Shown here piece by piece: positions 34,016 through 46,287 of a stretch of DNA of 64,000 nt. The notes below the pieces were generated by a model that did not search any database, was not told the origin of the DNA, and saw only the letters and a list, made by a program, of their open reading frames with translations. Both the position numbers and the translations under genes were made by a program. Numbering within the stretch: the stretch's first letter is position 1; each line of letters begins with the position of its first letter. Origin of the DNA: Dysidea avara (lineage: Eukaryota; Porifera; Demospongiae; Dictyoceratida; Dysideidae); assembly GCF_963678975.1 (NCBI RefSeq), contig NC_089277.1:18538257-18602256 (forward strand), given 5' to 3'.

Positions 34016-34685
34016 TTTTTTTCTTTTTAAATATATAGCTACTTTGTCTACCCAGGTATATATATTTTAGGCAGTGGTTACTGTCGGTTAATAGAACCGA
34101 CAGTCACGTGGCACTTGCAAAATAATACAGGCTACGAGAAGGGCTAGCTAATTCCAAAGAGCAAATTAAACAGTAGAATGGATGATTGTTAAATCTAGTC
34201 TGCTTTAATAATCACGTGATTTATGCACTTTGCCACTTCGTGACTCGTTATCATAAAGTCAATGCTGTCACGTGAAAACGAGCCAATCATATCGAGATTT
34301 GAATGGCTATGATTTTTATTTATTTATTTATATTTTGTAATTCTGTGGTTAGCAATGTTAGCTAATGACAAACAGATAGTATAACGAGATTACTGAAAAC
34401 AGCAAACTACAAACAAAAAAAGGTATTCAGGGAAGGGAAATCGTTGTCTCCACCCCGCAGAGCCCAGTATCTTAGTACCATTCTAACGTTGCCAGACTGC
34501 TAGTTCAAAGCGACACTGAAAGTTGCTGCAGCAAGCCAGTTCAGGGGCGGAGAACAGTACTTAAATTTGGGGGGGGGGCAAGTCATGTGGAGTGGCTCTA
34601 AGCTACAATGTGTTTTAAAATAATTAACCGTACCTTAGTGTGTAAAGCACACCAGCAGGCAAAGCATGCTCATAATAGGGGGTCT

Positions 34686-35460
34686 GGGGCCCAGGGGCGT
34701 AGGGAGGGGGGGTTCCGGGGGGTTCAGGAACCCCCCTCCTGTAAAATTTAGACTTCTACAAGCAGGATCCAAACACAGGACAAAATGAGTGAGTAATATA
34801 GCACAGCACAATAATTGATAAAGCTTGCATTCATCTCTCAGGGAAGGATTTACATGCAGAGGTAACATGATCCCTAGGCCTCTTCAAAACTTGTTAAAAA
34901 GATCGATATATTCTAATAGAGCAGTCAGGTATATACTCTAATAGAGCAGTCAGGTATACTCTATAATAGAACATGCATGTAAATATATCCATGTCCACAT
35001 GAAGTTTTTCAGACATTCTAACATTAAATGCAAACCTTATACTGCTACATAGCTTTGGTGTGCAGTGTTTAAAGATATAGAGCTCTAGTAATTTATCACT
35101 TGTGTTATGCAAAATGAATTCATGCTATGCATATTTGTATAGTTATATTGATTTGTATCAGTGGATTCATGGCTCTTATACCACAGTGAGATAACTATCA
35201 CTTACAGATTACTATATGTGTATCTATATATGTGTTATGCTGTCTGTTTTCACTAGGTGGCTTTATCTAGTACTACCTTCATCGCTGGGCACTTATATGC
35301 ATCATAATTAATGTACTTTTTGCATAAAATATAGCAATTTGCTGAGTTATGATTCATTAAAATATTGAAAGTCTCTCAGCGGCTGGGGCTGTGCCCCCAG
35401 ACCCCTGCTACTCGATGCTGCTGCTGGAATCCCCCTTCAAAAAATCCTGGCTACGCAAAA
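34686..35460. mobile_element. Composite MITE, uninterrupted copy
   Basis: Ends AGGGGCGTAGGGAGGGGGGG and TCCTGGCTACGC. It is the reverse-complement relative of 29498-31441 without the foldback insertion. It contains the motif three times at 34900-34970. Confidence 0.7.
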
Positions 35461-36727
35461 GTTTGAGATTTGAATGCTTTGAGATTGTATCTAAGAGTAT
35501 TTTTAGCAATACATGTGCACTCAAATGGGATATTATATTATAGCAATGACTATCATTAAAATAACTTTCTGTAGACACATACAGCAATAAATTAGAGCAT
35601 TTCAGACAGACTCATGCTCTTGATTACGTATGGATTTCTTGTGTTAATGGAGACAGGTTGAATCAGTTGCGTAGCAGAACCAAATCTTTTGAATGTTCTA
35701 TTAGAGTAGTTAGATGACTACTCTATTAGAGTATATTGATTTCGTGCATTACCAGCACTGATTCATGCAGTATTCCATTCTTGCATAACCTTTAGCACAA
35801 ATTCTAGTAAATCAAGGAAAAGTAAGTTGGCTACTGACTACAACAGTTGCTTTATTTTAGTAACTGGGTATTGGAAAAGTGAGGGCTGCCCCCCCCCCCC
35901 CCCCCCCCCCCCCCTATTTCTCCGCCCCTGAGCCAGTTTATTAGAAGTATCACTTCTGTCTTAAATTTGATTGGCTTAAATTATTTAAAATTTGTAACCA
36001 TGGTCGTGAAATCTGCGATACAAGGCCGAGGTTAACAAGAGTTACGGACAGCTTGTGAGGATGTAGTCTGGCGCCGCCCTCCCCTTCGCAAGGGTCTGGT
36101 GATGAGAGTCTAACCCTTAGAGAAAGTTCCGCGCATTTCCGGATACTAAACAACGTACTTAAACTATTTGGGATGCTAAAAGATTTCATTTGTTAGAGTA
36201 TGTGGCACAACATTAGAAGTGTGTGTGTATGTGAGTGGGGGGTGTACTTAACAAAAATTCCTTTGTACAGTCACAGAGTAGGGAGTGTTCTTTTAAAGTG
36301 TTCTGCTAAAGGAGAGATGACTAGCTACTTGCTAGCAGAGGCCATACCACAATCTGATGGCTGACTGCCTGGGTAGCTAAAATGAGTATAAATGACTATA
36401 TATTAATTCTTGAGTGAGGGAACTGATAACAAAATTGATGGTGCCAAGTATGTGAGGTACAGGGAATGAGAGACCAGCTGCAAAGGTATGTTTATAAGTT
36501 GTTCAATATCATGTTGAAATTTTGTCATGGATTGTTCCAAAGAATTGAAATATTGTACAGGGTTTTTTTCATAGTTGCGGATCCCTTGAGAAATAACCAC
36601 TATAAATAAGTACAAGAGTTAATTATTAGCTCTTGATAAGTATGTTTGCACCATAGTGTCGCGGTAACTACATGTGTTTAAAATGTAGCATCGTATACTT
36701 CCACAGGACAGGTCCGAATGTTCTCAT
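35461..36727. other. Non-coding stretch with poly-C tract
   Basis: Motif copies lie at 35693-35745 (two, GTTCTATTAGAGTA and CTCTATTAGAGTATATTGAT). A C-homopolymer is at 35890-35914. No gene is seen; frames at 35950-36189 and 36403-36615 lack recognisable content. Confidence 0.4.
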
Positions 36728-37118
36728 TAGGCTACTTATTGTTAATTTTATGTTTCAGATCAGAAAGTTAGCCTAAACCAATGCAGGCGGGCAGCTCAAT
36801 ATTCATTACAATCTTACATAGAATTAGCTGAATGTTCTATTAGAGTATCTTGGTATTTTATTACTGCTTATTGAGAAGTGAAAGGGTTAATTAAAATCCC
36901 TTCTCCTGACATTGGGACTGGTATTCAGCCAATCTAGCCTTCTTTTCTCGCTATAATTATAAGCAATTGCAAGTTTGTTTATAACTTCTATCCAATCATT
37001 AAACATTAAGATGTGAAATAATGCTGAAAATTTATAATGATCTTATTAGGCAGTGAGACATAGCAATGCGGGCGGGAGATCTGAAACATAAAATTAACAA
37101 TAAGTGGCCTTAGCTGCA
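36728..37118. mobile_element. MITE with ~32-bp inverted ends
   Basis: Left TACTTATTGTTAATTTTATG then TTTCAGATC; right GATCTGAAACATAAAATTAA then CAATAAGT. Inner sequence CCAATGCAGGCGGGC is mirrored by the AGCAATGCGGGCGGG side. One motif copy (GTTCTATTAGAGTATCTTGG) lies inside at 36834. Confidence 0.8.
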
Positions 37119-38430
37119 TATTATCTAGGGTTGTTGTGCTCAACAAATATGCATTATCTTCCAACTCCATCACCAATTACTACCAATAGATCAAGAAATA
37201 ACATGAAGTTCCTACATTATCAGCCCATTAAACATTGTCTAATACATTACCATTAGACATAGTTCATGCCACTTCAGTTGACAGTTATAAAAATTTACTG
37301 CAGGAGTGTGTTTAGGGGGTTCCTGAAACCCCTTGAGAAATTTTAACTTGTGGGCTTGTACAGTAACACCTGAAAACACCATACTATACCTCAGACTATC
37401 TCGGGGACACCAGACACTATCTTAGTTTGCATGGCAGCACAAATATGCATACATAATAAATGGGGCATGCGGTATAGCTAATAGGAAACTTAAATTGATA
37501 GATTAAGGAATTCAGACTGAAGTACTGAAAAACTTTATCAAGATTGAGATACTCAGATAGCAGTCAGATGAATTCTAATAGAGTAGTCAAAACTACTCTA
37601 ATAGAACATTCATAACAGAATACAACATTAAATGGGATTGCGTATATGTAATACTGTATAAAGAATGATTTAGTACAGCTAACAAAAGTGATGATTGATA
37701 TTGAAGTTATTGGTTGGTGATTTTAAAGATTTTATAAAGAACGAACTTCATATTAGATGAACATGAGTAAGTTGTTCCAGTCTAGTTTTATATATTGAAA
37801 TAGTCATTTAATCAGGGGCATAGCCAGGATTTTTCTTGAAGGAAGTTCGGATTAAGTGGAATATCTTTCAGGGAAGGCCTGGGTGCTTCCCCCTAGACCA
37901 CGTTTGAACGAAAATGATGCATACACAAAATGTTCCCTTAGGCAGTAACATTAAAAGGTGCTATTTGTGCATCTAATTAGCTAAAGCCTACATACTGCTG
38001 TTTATGCAGCTTATAGAAACTATAAACCTATTGTAATACTAATCTTCACTTCCAGACAACATTCTGCCGACAGCCAACTTCAATTTCCTAGCACACGGGA
38101 GCCCTCCACACTTGAGTCCATTAGTTGGCAATACTTTTCTTCCAGGTATTCTCGGTCAGTCCTCCTGTTGATGGTCAATAACTTCTGACTTGTCTTGTAC
38201 TCCAATATATTCAAGACATCACATGTGAAAAACAAACAAACCATCAGGTAAAATTTAATATACATCAATTATTCACAGTTTTTGCTAACCTGACACATGT
38301 GTAACACAACCACGCAAGCTTATTGCAGCTGCTGCCTTGTAATATGTCTCAACCAACCAACAGTCCTTTGCCATTTCCAGTTTTTCCATCTGCATTACAT
38401 GTGCAATTGATCACATGATGCAATACAACC
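37119..38430. other. Non-coding stretch with repeat fragments
   Basis: Fragments of the AGGGGC(G)TAG-type MITE near 37305-37370 and of the GGGGCATAGCCAGGATTTTT type at 37815. The motif occurs at 37543-37610 (three partial copies). No gene is supported. Confidence 0.4.
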
Positions 38431-38434
38431 AGCA

Positions 38435-38900
38435 TTAATCATAATGCAATGCAATCCTCAAGAGTAACAGAGGAGCACTAGTGTGCAAATAGCTACCAGA
38501 GAGTTCAAGGGCTGTAAGATTTGATGTGATTTTTTCAATTAAAAATAATCTGCTTCTGAAAGGGGTATTCATCCAACCCCCAACCCCCCCCCCCCCCCCA
38601 GCTATGCCCTTGTTCAAGATGTATTTAGTGGCTTTACGTTGTAACATGGTGATATATCTTTTATTAGTTGTGGTCTCCATAGTTGTGAGCAGTACAGAAG
38701 TTGAGATCGGACTAGTACAATGTAGCTATAGTTGTTTCTTGGCATCAAAACACATAGTTTTAAAGGTTCATCTGATGAGTCCTAGTGTCTGATAAGCTTT
38801 TGCAGAGATGATTATTGTAATGTGTTGACCTCAGATGAGAAAGTTACACCAAGATCTTTATGTATAGTAGTAAAATTTTGATCGGATTTCCATTAATGGT
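38435..38900 (-). mobile_element. Decayed non-LTR reverse transcriptase fragment
   Basis: The minus strand contains KDLGVTFSSEVN near 38860 and, in shifted frames, LYCSQLWRPQLIKD and ITMLQRKATKYILN near 38700-38620. This is the same C-terminal RT block as in the other fragments but from a third lineage. A poly-C tract at 38576-38600 interrupts it. Confidence 0.7.
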
Positions 38901-39309
38901 ATAAGTTGGATGATCTGTTGTAGTTTTTGGATAGAATGAAGGTGAATAAATTTAGATTCAGTGAAGGGCAGGTCTGATGCAGGTATGTTGAGATGCCACA
39001 TTTGGAAAATTTTAATATGCCTATTTGATACCAGTTTTGGAGAGAACAATTTTGCCAATTTTTGAAAGCACTAAATTGGCTAAGTTTGGAAATTGTAATC
39101 AGAAAACCTGCCAATGTTGGAAAAAATTTTTTTTCCAGATTTGGAAACATATAAAGCAAATGTGGCATACTCAAAGCCTTGCCACAATTGGCAAATTACT
39201 TACTTTGCTTTTATAGCATAACATGGTAGATTTAATTGTGGGTATCAATTTCTAGTTTTGGATTTAGTTTATATAAATGGGTTAGGAATCTATTGTTGTG
39301 GAGTGCTAG

Positions 39310-39445
39310 TAGGTTTAGCAAAATTCGCTGGTAGAATTAGGACATTCGTTAGTAGAATTAGTAGTAGAATTAGGACATTTGCTAGTAGAATTAGGACATT
39401 TGCTGGTAGAATTAGGACATTCACTAGTAGAATTAGGACATTTGC
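39310..39445. repeat. 21-bp minisatellite
   Basis: Five to six units of GCTAGTAGAATTAGGACATT plus T, with small variants, followed by a short GTTAGGGTTAGGGTTTGGG tract at 39458-39486. A plus-strand frame translates it as repeated RIRTFAS. Confidence 0.9.
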
Positions 39446-39780
39446 TGGAAATTCAGTAGTATGGTTAGTTAGGGTTAGGGTTTGGGTCAGATATCATAAC
39501 CTGTGAAATCAGATACAACTAAAAGCATCTTGATATAAATTATTGCCAATAATGAAAACTTAATTCCATAATCAAAAGGTCTATGGCACACTATATAAGT
39601 GTGCACTTAATATTCCCAGAACTGGCAAGGTTTGAAGGATGCCACATTTGGCTACTAGTGAGAGAGTTGCTAAACTTAGCACTAATTTTTTTTTTTGTTT
39701 AACGTATTAATAACTATTACAATTACAAACAACTATTACAACTACATAAACTACAGCTAGCTACAGGGGGAAAACTATTA

Positions 39781-40730
39781 CTAGGGGAAAAGGGGATTGT
39801 CATCATCATCCGAGCCCTGAAGGGCCCAGTACCTCAAAATCATCTTAGCATTGTTGGACCACAGTTGCACAGACAGTTGCTGTAGCAAGTTCTTTCTAGC
39901 AACTTTCCGAGGGACACCGCTGCAAGGAGTGGTGCGGTCAGCTATATTCTGTAAAGTTTTTAGAACAAAAGGTGTCCAAACTCCAAATTTTTCCACAACT
40001 AATGGAATGAAATCTGACCCCACCTTTTCCACAGCTGCCAAATGCTTCTCATCCTTGGCAACCTCTCCAGCAGCAGCAGCTATCCCAGCACATGAAGCAC
40101 AGGAGGAGATAAAAGCAGGCTGAGTGGTGCAGCGTATGGAGACATCGAAGTAAGCTGGACGACCATGCTGGACGTCAGGATGAAAAACATCACCAGGGCG
40201 CAACCCATCATCATAAGAAGCTCTCTGTTCCCTAAGAACCCCAGGGTGATCCTGTGAAAGGGCATTATAAATGATGTTTACCAGAGCATCATGTCAACGT
40301 ATTCTCATTGGGCCATGAGAGCAACCTAACAGATGGTCATCATAGTTATCGATGGTAGAAAGACAGGTACACAAAGGAGAGAGCAGAAACAAAGAAACAC
40401 CCAACCATATACATAATCCAATAACAAATTCAGGCTCAGGGATAGCCAAACCCAGACTGACTCAAGGAATAGCTTTGAGCCAGCCGCTACTGGTGCCAGA
40501 AGGGTGTGACAAGGCAGTCAAGCGAGCTTGATCGTGAATGCCAAAGGATGCAAATAGGTCATCAAATAAATATTTGTCTAATGTAGCTTGCAGGTCCTTC
40601 TGAGAGGCTGTGAAAAGCAAATGACCATTGGAAATACCTGATTTAGAAAGTAAGGTGGCAGCATCCTCCTCATTAGGGAAATTGAGCTGATGTAATTGAA
40701 GTAGCCAGTGGGAGTCCTCAGGTTGCCAAA
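39781..40730 (-). mobile_element. Retroelement C-terminus with Cys/His cluster and nuclease-like domain, two stops
   Basis: One minus-strand frame reads from EEDAATLLSKSGISNGHLLF through DLFASFGIHDQARLTALS, PLCTCLSTIDNYDDHLLGC and RPGDVFHPDVQHGRPAYFDVS to LQGSDDDDNPLFP. It is broken only by TGA codons at 40462-40464 and 40294-40296. A Cys/His cluster followed by a D...D-containing core is reminiscent of restriction-like endonuclease C-termini of non-LTR elements. This protein type is abundant in sponge and coral retroelements, though I cannot name the clade. The RT is absent. The second stop sits in an R-I-R-stop-H-D context, which suggests CGA to TGA decay. Confidence 0.65.
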
Positions 40731-40954
40731 TTAGTGTAACTTCTAATGGTTGGCACCAATTCTGGCTATAACCTAGAACTTGCCAATTATGGAAATCACT
40801 TGATTCCATAAATTGCCACAAATGGCAACTTTTAGGCATATTAAAAGTTACCAATAGTGGCTCCGAAACATACCTCGTCAGATGTGGTGCTCCAGTTAGA
40901 GGCATTATTAATATCAAATTGTGTTTGGTAATATTACTATTACAAATGAAGTAG

Positions 40955-41143
40955 GGATCCAAATGACAAAATGTAGTGCCGGAGACAAGAGATGAATGAT
41001 GATATTACAGCATAGCTCGGTGGGAAAATCCCTACATTGACATATGTTATATATAAAACAATGCCAAAAGTAGGATTTTCCCACCGAGCTATATGCATCA
41101 TTCAGCTCTTGTTTCACTACTTTTTAATGCTTGGATCCCTAGC
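40955..41143. mobile_element. Palindromic MITE, ~190 bp
   Basis: AGTAGGGATCCAAATGACAA...CATAGCTCGGTGGGAAAATC on the left is mirrored by GATTTTCCCACCGAGCTAT...TGCTTGGATCCCTA on the right, with a ~45-bp loop. No clear target duplication. Confidence 0.85.
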
Positions 41144-41226
41144 TACTTATAATAATTTTTAATATACTAGTTTGTTTGGGTTTTTTTGTCAGCTACAGCT
41201 ATGCACGTGTGACTGTTCTATTAGGG

Positions 41227-42240
41227 TATTATTATTATTGTTACTGGAGACAGCACAGCTGATATGCCCAGGAAAAAAGTTACAATTCAATCACAATATT
41301 TAGCTATGAAAATTAATTATACACTGTTTGAAGTTCTATTGAGAAAGAGTTAATGTTATCGCATTCAATGGTAAATTGTTGCAATCTTTAATTGTTCTGG
41401 AGTAGAAACTTTGCTGGTGTGAAAAGAGTTGGTGAGTTTGGCAAAATGAAATGCCTGAGATGATATAACCTGGTAGATCTTTTCATTGAAATAAAATAGG
41501 GTGGAATTGATAGTGAGTAATCTTGATGCATTATCTTAAAGAGAGTTTTGTAATCTAGCTATTTTCCTTTGTAACTGTGGAGGCTTGGCCAGGAGAGATG
41601 CTGTATCATAGATGTAACTGAGCTATATCGGTTGTAATCATTTAGAACCCATCAAGCTGCCCTACGCTGTACTTTCTCTACACTGTAACTGTTGGATATT
41701 GTTTTGATGATACGGGTTCCAAACAACTGCAGCATATTCCATTGACAGACAAACTAAGCGGATGCTTTGACCTCTGATGTACAGTTACTCAGGTTAAGTT
41801 TTAAAATGTTTTATTGGCCTTTGCAGCTGTATTACTGATGTGTGAAGACTATGATAGCTTATTATCTAATATAACACCAAGCATTTGCTTGATGCAACCA
41901 TTTAATTTAAAGTCTAAAGATCTGGTAAAACTCATTATAGTACATTTGGATACATTGAATCTTAATTGCCACCTAGTTTCCACTTATTTAATGGTCAATG
42001 CAAGGTCATGATGGAGTTGAATAGCATCCTCTCTTGTAGTGATAACTCTGTAAAGCAGACAGTAATCAACAAATAGTTGTAATGGTGAATTTATATGCTC
42101 TGTTATATCATTTATGTAAAGGAAAAACATTAATGGGCCAAGGACTGTCCCCTGGGGGACTGCCGAGTCAGAAAAGATACCATCCAAAGCTACTCGTTGG
42201 GATCTTTAGGTCAGCCAAGTATTAATCCACCAACATATCT
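41227..42240 (-). mobile_element. Non-LTR reverse transcriptase fragment with palm motifs
   Basis: The minus strand reads SQRVALDGIFSDSAVPQGTV, LGPLMFFLYINDI and QLFVDYCLLYRVI (42187-42030), the RT palm. The catalytic FADD box is altered to FVDY, so it is inactive. Downstream, CQ/NVSKCTI and LGVILDN-type sequence follows in shifted frames toward a 3' (AATAAT) tail at 41227-41238. The doubled-motif-like GACTGTTCTATTAGGG at 41211 abuts the tail. Confidence 0.85.
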
Positions 42241-42900
42241 ATTTACAATGGCTGCAGGTAATTGGTTCCAATCATTAATTATTCTATTAAAAGAAATAGC
42301 TTGATCTACCAGTATATAGATGTTTGAATAATTTAAATTGGTGGCCCCTAGATGAGTAGGTATATAAGTCAGTGAAACCAGAGTCAAAATAACTATTCAG
42401 GGTAGGATTTTATATATCAAAGATCAAATCTCCTCTTAAATGTCTATGTGACAATGAAGGCAATGCCAATATAGACAGTCTCTCAGAATATGATTTATCC
42501 TGGAGTGGAGACTATGTACATTGGAATTTTTCAACCTTTCTTGGTCAAGCACAAAGTGGGGTCCCCAAACGGCATACTGCATTCTAGTATATATGGGTCT
42601 AGCTAACATTGTAAATAACTTTAATGTGTTACCATAGAAGAGTCAAGATGTACAAATGACCTTTTAATCATACCAAGTACCCGATTGCCTTTGCAGCGAA
42701 TTCAGTTGTGTGGTCATGAAATTTAAGATGTTAATAAAACAGTAAACCAAGGTCTTTATGGGTAATTGTAGTGTCAATTTGTGCCATTATGTATAGTAGA
42801 ATCCAAAATTGATGAACTGGTCCTAAGTGTAAATGTTTGCACTTTAGTATATCAAATCTCAGCTGCCAAGTGACTGACCATTAAAATAGATTGTTAAGAG
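42241..42900 (-). mobile_element. Second non-LTR RT C-terminal fragment
   Basis: Frames on the minus strand read LARPIYTRMQYAVWGPHFVL and DQERLK (42610-42530), then SFNRIINDWNQLPAAIVN (42300-42245), which is the canonical end of CR1-like RT. Several stops are present. It lies directly upstream of, and in the same orientation as, the fragment 41227-42240. Confidence 0.75.
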
Positions 42901-43039
42901 GTGTGGTCTCTGTGCTCGATCATTATTATTCAACCAAAATCGAAATCCATGGTTTTGAACCTATCATAAAGTTACAGGTATCTACCAAGCATAAGCGCTT
43001 TAAATAAGTTTGTGGCATTTAAATATGCAGAAGAAGACA

Positions 43040-43215
43040 ATGATGACCAGCCTGATTGATGATAAAAGGAAAGATAAGGTACAGATGGTACACACTCATT
43101 GGAACCCCAAAAGGCACATGCCACTGGTGAGTTTGTTATTGTGGCTTGATGGTGGCCGTGCATTAGTTTGTTTGGCCTCCAGCCTTGCGACAGTGGTCAG
43201 GCTGGCTGACAAATT
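43040..43215. repeat. Dispersed repeat, copy 1
   Basis: CATTGGAACCCCAAAAGGCA...GGTGGCCGTGC...TTTGGCCTCCAG. Inverted copies are at 45290-45390, 58575-58690 and 63450-63560, all sharing a GGCCAAAYGAAGCAGC core. Confidence 0.7.
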
Positions 43216-43389
43216 TCGAGTTTCTTAAATTTTATATTCAGCCGCCTGTAAGTATTTTCTTATTTTTAATGCTGTGTGATGTTAGATGGACTAATATAAT
43301 GCCATAAGGTGATGTTTGTTGCATAAGATGTCTCTAGGATGATTTTTTAAAGTGGAATTGTAGGCGACTTGCATCACTTTTGGGGTTAA

Positions 43390-44040
43390 ACATTACTATC
43401 GTACTCTTTGATAACTTTTGCCATTAATTAATCTACATATACTCCATAAATTTCTATATAGGTTATACTCATCACACCCAAGGCTATAAATGAAAAATCT
43501 ACAGAAATTATTCTTGGAACCAGCCACTTAAGAGCAGGAAGACTTTTTAGGAATTCCCCTACCTATCCAATAACATAATTCTGCATATTATGATTCAGTA
43601 CCTCATGTAGTGATGCAGTGAGTCAGTTGTAGCACCATTATAGTATGTACACGTTGAGGTGGATCCTCAAACATTTAATAACACATGGATACAATTACAC
43701 ACGATCTTGAAATTTGGCTCATTTGTAGTACTGCTTGACCCACTAAAAATATTTCAAAATCTTTTCATTCAATGCCTGACACAATATTTACGGTTAATCT
43801 AAATTTTCACTGACACCTTTAGTGTCACTTTAAACCATCAAATTGGCTGAAATGTTAATTCTCTTGAGACAAAATCCACTTTTCATTTTTAGCTGTTTTT
43901 CAGGATCCAACTCAACTTGTACATACTATAGTCCATTATGTAGCCTGACATATGTCTAAAGCTGGTACACTTCAGAATACAGATTATGACTTCAGTACAG
44001 TTGCTTAGTACACTAAGGGATGTTATAACTACAATTAAAA
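43390..44040 (-). pseudogene. 3' flank of VioB-like remnant C
   Basis: Matches 22200-22500 downstream of copy A (CATTAATTAATCTACATATA, AGAGCAGGAAGACTTTTTAG, TACACTAAGGGATGTTATAA), with an extra ~270 bp at 43640-43910. Confidence 0.7.
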
Positions 44041-44481
44041 CAGAGGTGGATCCAGGAGCTGGCAAGGAGAGGGGCACAAACAGGCTAAGTTGTAGGTGGG
44101 TGGGAAGAAAAGATTCTCTTGTTAATTAGTTGCTTTATTTTTAAGCAGGAAATAATCACCTCTTATTAAGTGCCTCACTGTTGGTTTTCCCATTTGGGCT
44201 TTACAGATAGTTGTGAAGTCTTTAAAACTTTTTACAAGGCTATGAATGTCTTGAACACCAGAAATGATGATTATTTTTAGAGGCACTTACTACACCCGAA
44301 AGGTTCTGAGTGACAGATTGCTTGACAATTGGTTTGACATTGGTTTCGGGTGAGTCAATTTGCAATAAATGGTAGTAATATGCATATATTTCATGAGTTA
44401 TAAATTGATTTTGGCCTGACAAGGAGTATGGCTCCACCACAAGTAGGGTGGCATCAAATTTCCCATGCTGGATCCGCCATT
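44041..44481. mobile_element. MITE with GGTGGATCCAGG ends inside remnant C
   Basis: Left CAGAGGTGGATCCAGGAGCT; right GCTGGATCCGCCATT. Copy A provides the empty site (ACTACACTGAAATACTAGTA). The interior resembles 29690-30120 (GGGGCACAAACAGGCYAAGT). Confidence 0.8.
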
Positions 44482-44566
44482 TACTGGTACAGAACTTTGC
44501 ATAAATGAATTATTTTCCAATACTAAAACATATAGCTATACTATCATTCCACAGAGAGGTATGGAG

Positions 44567-45140
44567 CACTTGTTTCATAATTCCAGACAGGTCCACAAGT
44601 AGTGGATTCATCATCGTTATACTGTGGCCACATACGCTTCTTGGCATGTACCTGAAGAGCTTCCATCAATTCAATAGAGCGGTGTATCTCCCTTAAATGC
44701 CTCCTGTAGAACACACAGGAAACTATGATATGTACGATGATATGCTGTAGCTTCAGTACGACAATCAGTACCAGGATTAATACTTTCACCATCCTCATAG
44801 GATACACACCTTCTGGGTTGAATTCAATAGGAGCATCAGTGTAGGCATAGCCTCCTTGATTTTTTTAACCAGTCATTTCTGACATACAATTTCTTCAAAG
44901 CAATAAAGTGACCGTACTGACCTGTCTCAACCTGGGTAAGATCGAGATGATTTTCTCCCTCACTTTGTTCTATTATTAATGTATTCCACTTAAAGCTGAC
45001 TCTGTATTGCACCTATGTTACACTTGGCCAGCAACTTGCAGTGTTTGCATCAAATATATCTCCCCCAAGAATGTTTATACAAACTGCTACCTGTTTGTAC
45101 AAATGGCCTATGATAAAGAGTGTGAATTCTGGGAACACTG
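44567..45140 (-). pseudogene. VioB-like remnant C, 3' end only
   Basis: Aligns to the last ~190 residues of the intact VioB-like genes: the end (DDESTTCGPVWN), SIELMEALQVHAKK, and upstream frames carrying EFNPEGVYP-type and ..QVETGQYGHFIAL-type sequence. Several small deletions break the frame (for example where RDNPDGES and the HFYRFEE codons should be). The homology ends near 45140, where another repeat joins, so most of the gene is missing. Confidence 0.85.
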
Positions 45141-45149
45141 CCTAAAATC

Positions 45150-45390
45150 TATTCCGCCTTTAAAAATCATCCTAGAGACATTTTACGTGACAAAAGTCAC
45201 TTTAACAAAATATAATATTACTTCAAATGCTAGAAACAAGGAAACATTTACAGGCATCCAGATATAAAATTTCACCGAAACTCGAATTTTCATCTTCCAA
45301 CCAGCCTGCCGACCAGACCAGGGTGGAGGCCAAATGAAGCAGCACACGACCACCATAACAAGCTCACCAGTGGGATGTGCCTTTTGGGGT
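45150..45390. repeat. Dispersed repeat, copy 2
   Basis: CCGCCTTTAAAAATCATCCTAGA...ACGTGACAAAAGTCAC and GGCCAAATGAAGCAGCACAC match 58420-58690 and 63370-63560. It separates remnant C from NLR copy B. Confidence 0.7.
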
Positions 45391-46287
45391 TCTATTTATT
45401 TAGATAATAATTCTCTCTTAATCACAGCAGATAAAACAGCTTCAAGGTCAACAGTTTTCAAACCAGTAAGTCCAGTATAGAATACCAAGACCATTTCGTA
45501 ATTGTTAGCTTTATTCTCCAATATGTCTATAAGCAACATTCTTTGTTCATCACAATTTAGTTGAGACGAGTACCAGGCAGCTGCAAATTCTTGAATTGTT
45601 CTATGTAAGAAACTAGACATTCTGCAATTGCTCTATTGTAGTATGTGGTTTTCTACTTGTAATAATCCCATTCCATCAAAATCCATTGGAATAGCATGAC
45701 CAAGATATTGTTGCATCTGGTCTTCATTAATAGTAAAATTCTCCTTTCTTATAAAATGCAACTCCACTTAGTGCTTTAAGATTGTCTTTGATGTAATGTG
45801 GTAGTTCATCAAGGTTTACAAAATCTTCTTTAGTTAGCATTATCCACTCGTAAATTGTAGTGGCTCAACTTAAGCAAAAAATACTGTTGATAAAGTTCAG
45901 TCCAAAAAGTTGGCAATCTTTTACCACATGTCTTAAACACATGAACCAAAATTGAGAGATTAGCAGGGATGCAAGCAAGTGATTTAAGTGCTATATGATC
46001 TTCTAACTCAGTCAGAAACCTTTTCATTAAGCTGCCTTCTAAACAATGCTGTAAATACTGCTTTATTTGGTCTTAAGAAAATCCAAGTATAGCAATATGG
46101 TGGGTCACATGTATTTTCTGTATAGTTCCAATAAACTTGTTATTAAAACATTAGCATCTTTTAAAAGTTTTCCAGCTATTATGCTAGCAAGGAATGATTT
46201 ACGCTGCTTGTCCTCATGAAGTTCATCTCAGCCTTCAAAATAGGAACAGAACATTCATGCCATGACAATGGTGAATGTCTCGAACAG

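Noticed and set aside
30121-35914. Long poly-G and poly-C tracts (30121, 35890)
   Set aside because: They sit inside MITEs with G-rich ends; lengths may be sequencing or assembly artefacts and no function is implied.
39456-39490. Telomere-like GTTAGGGTTAGGG tract
   Set aside because: Only about two units, continuous with the 21-bp minisatellite; not a telomere or clear internal telomeric array.
38990-39660. Periodic CCAATTTTGG / GCCACATTTGG words here and at 40730-40870
   Set aside because: Suggestive of another diverged MITE, but no consistent ends or period could be defined by eye.
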